NCBI GenBank assembly: GCA_030446945.1 | Contig: JAUJMI010000292.1 | Location: 1-5,150, forward strand | Source: Longimicrobium sp. | GTDB taxonomy: Bacteria; Gemmatimonadota; Gemmatimonadetes; Longimicrobiales; Longimicrobiaceae | Reading direction: 5' to 3' | DNA length: 5,150 nt | Shown: positions 1 to 5,150 of the stretch, piece after piece | Position numbering within the stretch: the stretch's first letter is position 1 | How the letters are laid out: every line of letters begins with the position of its first letter | Made by a program: the position numbers and the translations under genes | The notes under the pieces: generated by a model | The model's input: only the letters and a program-made list of their open reading frames with translations | Told to the model about the DNA's origin: nothing | The model's database searches: none

Positions 1-1204
1 ACTCCACGTAGTCGTCCAGGATGCGCTTGAACTCCTCGGCGATGTGGTCGCCGCGAAGGGTGACGGTGTGCTCGCCGTCAACGTAGACGGGGGCCTTGGG
101 CTCCTCAAAGGTGCCGGGGAGCGAGATCCCCAGGTTGGCGTGCTTCGACTCGCCGGGGCCGTTCACCACGCACCCCATCACGGCCACCTTCATCTCCTCC
201 ACCCCCGGGTGCGTGTCGCGCCAGACGGGCATCTGATCGCGCAGGTAGCCCTGGATGTCCTCCGCCAGCTTCTGGAAGTAGGTGGAGGTGGTGCGTCCGC
301 AGCCGGGGCAGCTCGTCACCTGCGGGGTGAAGGAGCGCAGCTCCAGCGACTGGAGGATCTGCTGCGCCACGTGCACCTCTTCCGTGCGGTCGCCGCCCGG
401 CTTGGGGGTGAGCGAGACGCGGATGGTGTCGCCTATCCCCTCCTGCAGCAGGATGCTGAGCCCCGCGGCGGAGGCGACGATCCCCTTGGTCCCCATACCG
501 GCCTCGGTGAGCCCCAGGTGCAGCGGGTAGTCGCTGAGGGGGGCGAGCATGCGGTAGACGGCCACCAGGTCCTGCACCCCGCTCACCTTGGCGGAGAGGA
601 GGATGCGGTCGTGCGGCAGGCCAAGGCGCTCGGCGGTGGCGGCGGAGCGCATGGCGCTCTCCACCATCGCCTCCATCATCACCGTCTTGGCGTCTTTGCG
701 CTCGTGCTCAGGACGGGCGGCGTTGGCGTCCATCAGCTCGGTGAGGAGCGCCTGGTCCAGCGATCCCCAGTTGACGCCGATGCGCACCGGCTTCCCGAAC
801 TCGATGGCGCGCTCCACGATGGCCGCGAAGTTCTCGTCGTGGCGCTTGGCCCCCACGTTCCCCGGGTTGATGCGGTACTTGGCGAGCGCGCGGGCGCAGT
901 CCTCGTGCTTGTGGAGGAGGATGTGCCCGTTGTAGTGGAAGTCGCCCACGATGGGGACCTCGACGCCGCGCATGCGCAGGAACTCGACGATGTGCGGGAC
1001 GGCGGCGGCGGACTCCTCGTTGTTCACGGTCACCCGCACGATCTGGCTCCCCGCGCGCCAGAGCGCGGCCACCTGCCGCACCGTCCCCTCGATGTCGGCC
1101 GTGTCCGTGTTGGTCATCGACTGCACCACCACGGGGTGCGCGCTCCCCACGAGCACGCCGCCCACGCCGGCGGTGACGGTCCTTCTGCGCGGTCTGGGTC
1201 CCAT
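1..1204 (-). CDS. ispG: 4-hydroxy-3-methylbut-2-enyl diphosphate synthase (IspG/GcpE), 3' end cut by window edge
   Basis: IspG catalyses the penultimate step of the MEP pathway in the cytoplasm, reductively opening the cyclic diphosphate MEcPP to HMBPP with a [4Fe-4S] cluster and an external electron donor. Reading leftward from ATG 1204-1202 gives 401 codons with no stop before the edge. The N-terminal TIM-barrel part carries the family string [11 protein letters not shown] (about 25-35), then GDFHYN (87-92) and YRINPGN (110-116). The C-terminal part has the three cluster cysteines, C299 and C302 in SCPGCGRT and C345 in [10 protein letters not shown], with the conserved Glu at 352. The end, [12 protein letters not shown], resembles the family's last residues, so probably only a few codons are missing. 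The C302-C345 gap is about 11 residues longer than in the E. coli enzyme (C273-C305, from memory). The start fits because homologues begin just before the RR-rich segment; no clear Shine-Dalgarno precedes it. Identity is near certain. Confidence 0.97.
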   Translation of the reverse strand, partial: MGPRPRRRTVTAGVGGVLVGSAHPVVVQSMTNTDTADIEGTVRQVAALWRAGSQIVRVTVNNEESAAAVPHIVEFLRMRGVEVPIVGDFHYNGHILLHKHEDCARALAKYRINPGNVGAKRHDENFAAIVERAIEFGKPVRIGVNWGSLDQALLTELMDANAARPEHERKDAKTVMMEAMVESAMRSAATAERLGLPHDRILLSAKVSGVQDLVAVYRMLAPLSDYPLHLGLTEAGMGTKGIVASAAGLSILLQEGIGDTIRVSLTPKPGGDRTEEVHVAQQILQSLELRSFTPQVTSCPGCGRTTSTYFQKLAEDIQGYLRDQMPVWRDTHPGVEEMKVAVMGCVVNGPGESKHANLGISLPGTFEEPKAPVYVDGEHTVTLRGDHIAEEFKRILDDYVE

Positions 1205-1248
1205 CGTCGGTTCGGAAACTCGGGTCGGTGCTGCCTGCAATCGCGCTA

Positions 1249-1277
1249 AATCTAACCCTTTCGCGCAGTTGGGGGAA
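1249..1277 (-). promoter_or_regulatory. weak candidate promoter for ispG
   Basis: The gap upstream of ispG holds a short AT-richer patch that stands out from the GC-rich surroundings. On the minus strand it reads TAGATT (1254-1249), a fair -10 match. A poor -35 (TTCCCC, 1277-1272, three of six matches) lies 17 bases upstream. Transcription would begin about 35-40 bases before the ATG. This is inference from two weak boxes, and co-transcription with the methyltransferase gene is equally possible. Confidence 0.2.
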
Positions 1278-1342
1278 TCGCGCCTCACTCCTGCCGCAGC
1301 GACCTCCGATGCGGGCGACGCGGCCGGGGGGGAAGGCAGCAC

Positions 1343-1356
1343 GTGGCGAGCGCCAC
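1343..1356 (-). terminator. small perfect inverted repeat after the methyltransferase gene, possible weak terminator
   Basis: GTGGCG and CGCCAC form a perfect 6-base inverted repeat separated by AG; a 5-bp stem with a four-base loop is more realistic. It lies 36 bases beyond the methyltransferase stop codon, in the 188-base gap before ispG. On the minus strand no U-run follows, only a pyrimidine-rich stretch with a run of C. A functional intrinsic terminator is therefore doubtful, and it may be a chance hairpin in GC-rich DNA. Confidence 0.2.
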
Positions 1357-1392
1357 TGGAGTGCGTCCCGATCCGCCGCCGAGGAACGTTGG

Positions 1393-2064
1393 TTACGCCG
1401 GCGGAAGCACCTCCCACACGCGGACGGTGCTGTGAGCGCCGGTGGCGGGGTCGCTGATCTCCTCGCGGCGGTCGATCTCGGCGGTGCGCCAGCCGGCGGA
1501 GTACATGCGGTTGCGGAACTCGGAGAGGTAGACGCGCCCCGGATCGGCCACCAGCGCCCGCCCGCCGGGCGCCACCACGCGCGGCAGGAGCGCGGCGAGA
1601 ATCTCCGCGTTGCGCATCTCGTAGAGAACGTCGGCGGCGAGCACCAGCGGGTACCGCTCGCCCTCGGGCGGATGGCGCCAGTCGAGCGGCGCGGTGCGCA
1701 GCGGGCCGAGCCCGTTGCGCTCCGAGTTGACGCAGGCGAAGCGGAGTGCGTCATCATACCAGTCGGTCGCCAGCACGTCGGCGCCCAGATGCCTAAGGGC
1801 GAGCGCGGGGAGGGCCACGCCGCACCCCAGCTCCAGCGCGGCGGGCGCGGCGGGCGGCGCGTCCAGCAGGTGCCGGGCGAGGATGCGCGCGGAGGGCCAC
1901 AGGTCCGCCCAGTAGGGGAGGCGCTCGTCGGCGTCGAAATCCTCCTCGACGATCAGCTCGTCCGCGGCGCGCGGCATGATGAGGTCCACGCACCACCCCG
2001 CGTGCTCGAAACGCTCCTCGCGGACGGCGAAACGGCGGCGCAGCTCGGCCTCGTTGGGCGACAA
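1393..2064 (-). CDS. class I SAM-dependent methyltransferase, METTL/MTF16-like (DxxY type), substrate unknown
   Basis: A 223-residue soluble protein with a Rossmann methyltransferase fold. The segment [11 protein letters not shown] (49-59) is the hallmark preceding the SAM site in this family. Motif [11 protein letters not shown] (77-86), binds SAM, and D101 in LATDW (98-102) is the likely acidic residue contacting the ribose. D145 and Y148 in AADVLYE form the DxxY motif known from seven-beta-strand protein lysine methyltransferases such as the METTL20/21 group. [12 protein letters not shown] (164-175) is the usual post-motif strand. No signal peptide or membrane segment is seen. Bacterial members are mostly uncharacterised; protein lysine methylation is a reasonable guess, but a small-molecule substrate cannot be excluded. 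The start is TTG at 2064-2062, chosen for its strong Shine-Dalgarno; the nearest upstream ATG is in another frame. It lies on the same strand as ispG, 188 bases upstream, and is divergent from the kinase gene. The fold is sure, the substrate is not. Confidence 0.9.
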   Translation of the reverse strand: MSPNEAELRRRFAVREERFEHAGWCVDLIMPRAADELIVEEDFDADERLPYWADLWPSARILARHLLDAPPAAPAALELGCGVALPALALRHLGADVLATDWYDDALRFACVNSERNGLGPLRTAPLDWRHPPEGERYPLVLAADVLYEMRNAEILAALLPRVVAPGGRALVADPGRVYLSEFRNRMYSAGWRTAEIDRREEISDPATGAHSTVRVWEVLPPA

Positions 2065-2184
2065 CCGTTTCCTCCGCGTTGCATGGCGAGCTTGCTCCCG
2101 CGCGGCGGCGGGGACTACCTTTCCCTTTCCGGGCCGGGAGCTTCGCGCCCCGGTGCCGCTCCGTCAACCCGCGAGAGATCCCGC
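2065..2184. promoter_or_regulatory. divergent intergenic region between methyltransferase and kinase genes
   Basis: These 120 bases separate two genes read in opposite directions, so promoters for both should lie here or overlap the gene starts. On the plus strand TTGCTC (2092-2097) and TACCTT (2116-2121), 18 bases apart, form a weak sigma-70-like pair about 64 bases before the kinase ATG. A pyrimidine-rich tract (2118-2130) follows. An imperfect inverted repeat, CCGGG (2134-2138) with CCCGG (2149-2153), could be a small hairpin or operator half-sites. GAGAGA (2173-2178), six bases before ATG 2185, is a mediocre Shine-Dalgarno for the kinase. The region's role is likely from gene layout; the individual boxes are weak. 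Confidence 0.35.
2071..2075 (-). promoter_or_regulatory. ribosome binding site that decides a TTG start
   Basis: On the minus strand GGAGG is followed by a six-base spacer (AAACGG) and then TTG at 2064. This is near-ideal spacing and supports TTG as the methyltransferase start. Confidence 0.75.
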
Positions 2185-3417
2185 ATGGCCCAGCGGCGCT
2201 CCGTCGAAGGCCGGATCCGGCGCGCGCTGATCCTCTTCTCCGTGCTTCCCTCGCTCGCGCTGCTGGCGGGCGGCACCTTGGTGGTGCTGCGCACCGCCGC
2301 CCTCAGCGACTCCGTGGCGGCGTGGGAGCGCGCGGGCGAGAGCGGCGGCGCCCTGATCCGCGCCGCCGAGGACTCGCGCGACCGCGCGGTGGCCGCCGCG
2401 GCCCGCACGCACCGCGCGGAGCTGGAAGCGTCGGTCACCAATGCGCGCCGCTGGGAGTGGGTGCTGCGCCGCGCGGTGGTGTGGCTCGCGATGGCGGGGG
2501 CGCTGGCGGGGCTGGTGCTGGCCGCCCTCGCCGCGCGCGCGGCCCGGCGCATGGGGCGCCGCCTGTGCCAGCCCGTGGAGGAGCTGGCGGGGTGGGCTCG
2601 GCTCGTGGCCCGCGGCGAAGCGCTCCCCGCGGACGACGACGAGCGGCAGGGGCACGACGAGTTCGGGGTGCTGCGCCAAGCCTTTCGCACCATGGCCCGC
2701 GAGCTGGCCGAGGCCCGCGCCCGCGAGCTGGAGGCGGAGCGGATGCGGAGCTGGGTGGCGATGGCCCGCCGGGTGGCGCACGAGCTCAAGAACCCGCTCA
2801 CCCCCATCCGCTTCGCGCTGCGTACCCTGGAGCGCGGCGGCGCCGGCACCCCCGCGGAGCGCGAGGCGCTGGAGACGCTGGGGGAGGAGAGCGCGCGGCT
2901 GGAGGAGCTGGCTCGCTCCTTTGCCCAGTTCGGCCGCCTCCCGGAGGGGCCGCAGAGCGAGGTGGACCTGCGCGAGCTGCTGGAGTACCTCCTCCGCACC
3001 CACCTTCCCGCCGGCTCCGAGCCGCGGCTGCGTCTGCCGGTGGAGATGCCGATGGTGCGCGGCCACTACGACGCCCTCAGCCGCGCCTTCGCCAACCTCC
3101 TCCTCAACGCCGGGGACGCGGTCGGTGCGGACGCGGGCCCCGGCTCGGTGCAGGTGGTGGCGCGCGCGGCCGAGGGGTGGGTGGAGGTACGGGTGCTGGA
3201 CGGCGGCCCAGGGATTCCGCCCGAGAACCTGGAGCGCATCTGGGAGCCGGACTTCACCACCAAGTCGCGCGGCACCGGCCTGGGGCTGGCGCTGGTGAAG
3301 CAGACGGTGCAGGCGCACGGCGGGCGCGTGGCCGCCCGCAACCGGCCGGAGGGCGGGGCGGAGTTCCGCGTCGTGCTTCCCCTGGCGCCCGACGTGGCGC
3401 TGGCGCACTCGGCTTAG
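2185..3417 (+). CDS. membrane sensor histidine kinase (HAMP-HisKA-HATPase), NtrY-like
   Basis: A 410-residue inner-membrane kinase that should autophosphorylate on His and pass the phosphate to the regulator encoded downstream. Order: TM1 about 14-36; a roughly 60-residue extracytoplasmic segment rich in Ala, Arg and Glu and probably helical; TM2 about 97-118; a HAMP-like linker (about 120-185, with PVEEL and DEFGVLRQAFRTMARELAEAR); HisKA with H199 in RRVAHELKNPLTPIRFAL; N-box NLLLNAGDAV with N308; G1 box DGGPGIP (339-345); F357 in DFTTK; and G2 box GTGLGLAL (363-370). All catalytic boxes are intact. The HELKNPLTPI signature is typical of NtrB/NtrY-type kinases paired with NtrC-family regulators. 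It is much shorter than classical NtrY (over 700 residues) and no PAS domain is visible. ATG 2185 is chosen because TM1 follows at once; the frame stays open back to 1228 but that part crosses the opposite-strand methyltransferase gene. The signal sensed is unknown. Confidence 0.94.
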   Translation: MAQRRSVEGRIRRALILFSVLPSLALLAGGTLVVLRTAALSDSVAAWERAGESGGALIRAAEDSRDRAVAAAARTHRAELEASVTNARRWEWVLRRAVVWLAMAGALAGLVLAALAARAARRMGRRLCQPVEELAGWARLVARGEALPADDDERQGHDEFGVLRQAFRTMARELAEARARELEAERMRSWVAMARRVAHELKNPLTPIRFALRTLERGGAGTPAEREALETLGEESARLEELARSFAQFGRLPEGPQSEVDLRELLEYLLRTHLPAGSEPRLRLPVEMPMVRGHYDALSRAFANLLLNAGDAVGADAGPGSVQVVARAAEGWVEVRVLDGGPGIPPENLERIWEPDFTTKSRGTGLGLALVKQTVQAHGGRVAARNRPEGGAEFRVVLPLAPDVALAHSA

Positions 3418-3422
3418 GAGGG
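3416..3422 (+). promoter_or_regulatory. strong ribosome binding site overlapping the kinase stop codon
   Basis: AGGAGGG shares its first two bases with the kinase TAG stop (3415-3417). After a six-base spacer comes ATG 3429. It is the best Shine-Dalgarno on the plus strand here, and it does not serve the regulator gene, which starts 220 bases further on. It shows that a small frame starting at 3429 is or was translated. Confidence 0.7.
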
Positions 3423-3428
3423 ACGGTG

Positions 3429-3631
3429 ATGCGCTTCATGGAGGAGGCGCTGACCCGCGCCCCCCGCCGGAAATGGCCGACACGCTGATCGTCATCGCGG
3501 AGTCCGAGCCTTTGAAGCGCGGGTGGGCTCGCGAGACGCTGGAGCACACGCGCCAGCCGCGCGCGCTGCGCCTCGCCACCCATCCGCCCGCGCACGAGCT
3601 TCCGCCGCTGGTCGTGCACCCGATCCCCTGA
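3429..3631 (+). CDS. small hypothetical protein between kinase and regulator, apparently frameshifted
   Basis: I do not recognise this protein. The ATG at 3429 behind the strong Shine-Dalgarno opens only 19 codons (MRFMEEALTRAPRRKWPTR, stop 3486-3488). An overlapping frame one base back runs from ATG 3473 to TGA 3629-3631 and encodes 52 residues beginning MADTLIVIAESEPLKRGW. Codons up to the C run (3460-3465) have G/C third positions in the first frame; from there on the second frame has them. One more C in that run would join both parts into a 67-residue protein (MRFMEEALTRAPPPEMADTL at the junction). No motif, membrane segment or cysteine is evident; the C-terminal half is rich in Pro, His and Arg. 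It ends 13 bases before the regulator ATG, so all three genes probably share a transcript and translation may be coupled. Alternatives are a 52-residue gene starting at 3473, a programmed -1 shift, or a non-coding spacer. Coding bias favours a real gene. Confidence 0.5.
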
Positions 3632-3644
3632 AGCGCCCCGCCTC

Positions 3645-5015
3645 ATGCAATCCGTCCTGATCGTAGACGACGAGCCCAACATCCGCCGGATGCTGGGAGC
3701 CCTGCTCCGCGCGGAGGGGTACGAGGTGCGCGAGGCGGGCTCGGGACGCAGCGCCCTGGCCGAGGTGCGCGGCGACGAGCCGGACGCCGTGGTGATGGAC
3801 CTCTACATGCCCGACGCCACGGGGCTGGAGGTGCTTCCTGAGCTGAAGAAGGCGGCGCCGGACGTGCCGGTCCTCATGATGAGCGGGCGCGCCTCCCTTT
3901 CGGACGCGGTGAAGGCCACCAAGCTGGGCGCCTTCCACTTCGTGGAGAAGCCGCTCGCCCCCGAGGCCGTCCTCCTCTCCCTGCGCTCGGCGCTGGAGCT
4001 GCGCCACGCGAAGGCGACGAACCGCGCTCTCCTCGAGGAGCTCCGCGCGCGCGACGGGATGGTGGGGCGCACCCCCGCCATCGAGCAGGTGCGCAGCGTC
4101 ATCGAGCGGGTCGCGCCCACCGATGCGCGGGTGCTGATCACGGGCGAGAGCGGCACCGGGAAGGAGGTGGTGGCGAGCGCGGTGCACGAGCGCTCGGCGC
4201 GGCACACGGGGCCGCTGGTGCGCCTCAACTGCGCCGCCATCCCGCGCGACCTGGTGGAGAGCGAGATGTTCGGCCACGAGAAGGGCGCGTTCACCGGGGC
4301 CACCGAGCGCCGCCGCGGCCGCTTCGAGCTGGCCAGCGGGGGGACGCTCTTTTTGGACGAGATCGGCGACCTCAGCCTGGAGGCGCAGGCGAAGCTCCTC
4401 CGCGCCCTCGAGGGCGGCGAGGTGGAGCGGGTGGGCGGCCACGAGCCGATCAAGGTGGACGTGCGCATCCTGGCCGCCACCAACAAGGACCTGCGGGCCG
4501 AGGTGGCGGCGGGTCGGTTCCGGGAGGATCTCTTCTTCCGGCTGCACGTGATCCCCATCCACCTCCCCCCGCTGCGCGAGCGCCGGGAGGACGTGCCGTT
4601 GCTGGCGGAGCACTTCCTGGCCCGCCACGCCGCCAACGGCCTGCGCCCCCCGCGCCTCCTGCCGGGCGCCATGGACGGGCTGGTGCGGCACCCCTGGCCC
4701 GGCAACGTGCGCGAGCTGGCTAACATCCTGGAGCGCCTCTCGATCCTCCACTCCGGCGGCGAGGTGGGCCCCGCCGAGATCCGTGTCCTCCTCGCCGGCG
4801 GCGCCCCCGTCGCGGGCGAGGCGGCCCCCGCGTACGTGGACGACGACGAGCGCCCCCTGGCAGACCGCCTGGACGCCTACGAGCGCGACCTGCTGAACGG
4901 CGCCCTTGAAGCCGCCACCGGCAGCGTCGCCGAAGCCGCCCGTCGCCTGCGGACGGACCGGGCGAATCTGTATCGGCGCATGCGGAGGTTGGGGATCGAT
5001 AGGGAAGTGCGTTAG
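3645..5015 (+). CDS. sigma-54-dependent response regulator, NtrC family (NtrX-like)
   Basis: A 456-residue cytoplasmic transcription activator in three parts. The receiver domain (1-120) has acidic D8/D9, phosphorylation site D52 in VVMDLYMP, S80 and K102 in VEKPL. The AAA+ domain (about 137-370) has Walker A GESGTGKE (167-174), the GAFTGA loop (214-219) that contacts sigma-54, Walker B GTLFLDEI (233-240) with D238/E239, R299 in FREDLFFRL as a likely arginine finger, and WPGNVREL (351-358) as sensor II. A Fis-type helix-turn-helix closes the protein (about 426-451, SVAEAARRLRTDRANLYRRMRRLGI). Length and order are typical of the family and every key residue is present, so it should hydrolyse ATP and open sigma-54 promoters once phosphorylated by the kinase upstream. 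ATG 3645 lies directly before the receiver strand VLIVDDE. No Shine-Dalgarno is visible, so coupling to the small frame ending at 3631 is likely. Target genes cannot be told; NtrX is the closest guess because of the kinase type, but other NtrC-family names fit too. Confidence 0.96.
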   Translation: MQSVLIVDDEPNIRRMLGALLRAEGYEVREAGSGRSALAEVRGDEPDAVVMDLYMPDATGLEVLPELKKAAPDVPVLMMSGRASLSDAVKATKLGAFHFVEKPLAPEAVLLSLRSALELRHAKATNRALLEELRARDGMVGRTPAIEQVRSVIERVAPTDARVLITGESGTGKEVVASAVHERSARHTGPLVRLNCAAIPRDLVESEMFGHEKGAFTGATERRRGRFELASGGTLFLDEIGDLSLEAQAKLLRALEGGEVERVGGHEPIKVDVRILAATNKDLRAEVAAGRFREDLFFRLHVIPIHLPPLRERREDVPLLAEHFLARHAANGLRPPRLLPGAMDGLVRHPWPGNVRELANILERLSILHSGGEVGPAEIRVLLAGGAPVAGEAAPAYVDDDERPLADRLDAYERDLLNGALEAATGSVAEAARRLRTDRANLYRRMRRLGIDREVR

Positions 5016-5030
5016 TGCGTTGGTGCGGAA
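5007..5030 (+). repeat. 8-base tandem repeat (GTGCGTTA-type), three units
   Basis: Three adjacent octamers: GTGCGTTA, GTGCGTTG and a degenerate GTGCGGAA. The first unit overlaps the end of the regulator gene and supplies its last two codons (GTG CGT) and the TAG stop at 5013-5015. Similar short GTGCGT tandems are, to my recollection, common behind genes in Gemmatimonadota; I cannot verify that here. Confidence 0.6.
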
Positions 5031-5042
5031 CGGCGGGGGCGC

Positions 5043-5070
5043 GGGGAACGGGGAACGGGGGACAGGGGAC
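5043..5070 (+). repeat. 7-base G-rich tandem repeat (GGGGAAC-type), four units
   Basis: Units are GGGGAAC, GGGGAAC, GGGGGAC and AGGGGAC, followed by a partial AGG. Each has a run of four or five G, so the plus strand has four regularly spaced G-tracts that could fold into a G-quadruplex. It lies 27 bases after the regulator stop, in non-coding sequence. Confidence 0.7.
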
Positions 5071-5088
5071 AGGCTCACAGACTCCGAG

Positions 5089-5150
5089 GTCATCCCCCAT
5101 TTTGTCATCCTGAGCAAAGCGCTTCTCAAGACTCGCCCTTTGTGCGAACT
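5089..5150. repeat. dispersed intergenic repeat fragment with TGTCATCCTGAG core
   Basis: GTCATCC occurs twice, at 5089-5095 and 5104-5110. The second copy extends to TGTCATCCTGAG (5103-5114), a string I associate with multicopy intergenic repeats in several bacterial genomes. It is followed by TGAG...CTCA flanking the palindrome AAGCGCTT (5117-5124), which gives a small hairpin. The element probably continues past the window. No gene is visible from 5016 to the end. Assignment as a dispersed repeat is from memory of the motif. Confidence 0.45.

Noticed and set aside
44..1249. 401-codon plus-strand open frame
   Set aside because: It is the mirror of ispG, whose minus-strand translation carries all family motifs. 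The plus product is low-complexity (Gly/His/Ala/Val-rich) with no domain.
2083..2096. Possible sigma-54 promoter (TGGC...TTGC) before the kinase, suggesting autoregulation
   Set aside because: TGGC and TTGC are three bases too close; the -24/-12 spacing does not fit the strict GG-N10-GC rule.
1228..2184. Upstream extension of the kinase frame (729 residues in total)
   Set aside because: The extra 319 codons overlap the methyltransferase gene on the other strand and are low-complexity. TM1 follows directly after ATG 2185.
2164..3408. 414-codon minus-strand open frame opposite the kinase
   Set aside because: A mirror frame rich in Arg, Ala, His and Gln with no motif. The plus strand holds every kinase box.
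5111..5128. Intrinsic terminator for the operon at the TGAG/CTCA hairpin
   Set aside because: The stem is short, its centre is a loopless palindrome and no T-run follows. It fits a repeat-element hairpin better.
3492..5129. 545-codon minus-strand open frame opposite the regulator
   Set aside because: Its composition is that of a GC-rich mirror frame, its start lies in the repeat region, and the plus strand encodes an unmistakable NtrC-family protein.

Overview
The window is a dense piece of a very GC-rich bacterial chromosome. Nearly every third codon position is G or C, so many long mirror reading frames appear that are not genes. The third-position GC bias, a heptamer G-rich repeat and a 'TGTCATCCTGAG' intergenic repeat near the right end suggest Gemmatimonadota (Longimicrobium-like). 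This is a pattern-based inference, and Myxococcota or another high-GC phylum is not excluded. Nothing looks like a phage, insertion sequence, CRISPR array, tRNA or rRNA.

Left part (1-2064, minus strand): a nearly complete ispG, the [4Fe-4S] enzyme of the MEP isoprenoid pathway, runs off the left edge. Upstream of it on the same strand, 188 bases away, is a small class I SAM-dependent methyltransferase of the DxxY (METTL-like) type. It starts at a TTG codon behind a good Shine-Dalgarno sequence.

Middle and right (2185-5015, plus strand): after a 120-base divergent intergenic region comes a two-component operon. It holds a membrane histidine kinase with two transmembrane segments, HAMP, HisKA and HATPase domains, then a tiny reading frame, then an NtrC-family sigma-54 activator with receiver, AAA+ and Fis-type HTH domains. 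Kinase and regulator look like a complete NtrY/NtrX-style pair: the kinase would sense a membrane or cytoplasmic signal and phosphorylate Asp52 of the regulator, which would then remodel sigma-54 RNA polymerase at unknown promoters. The short gene between them has a strong ribosome binding site, but its coding signature switches frame at a run of six C, which suggests a frameshift or a sequencing error.

Right edge (5007-5150): three short repeat families lie side by side just after the regulator, and the first supplies the regulator's last two codons and stop. No previously undescribed system is evident. The interrupted small gene and the repeat cluster deserve the closest look.
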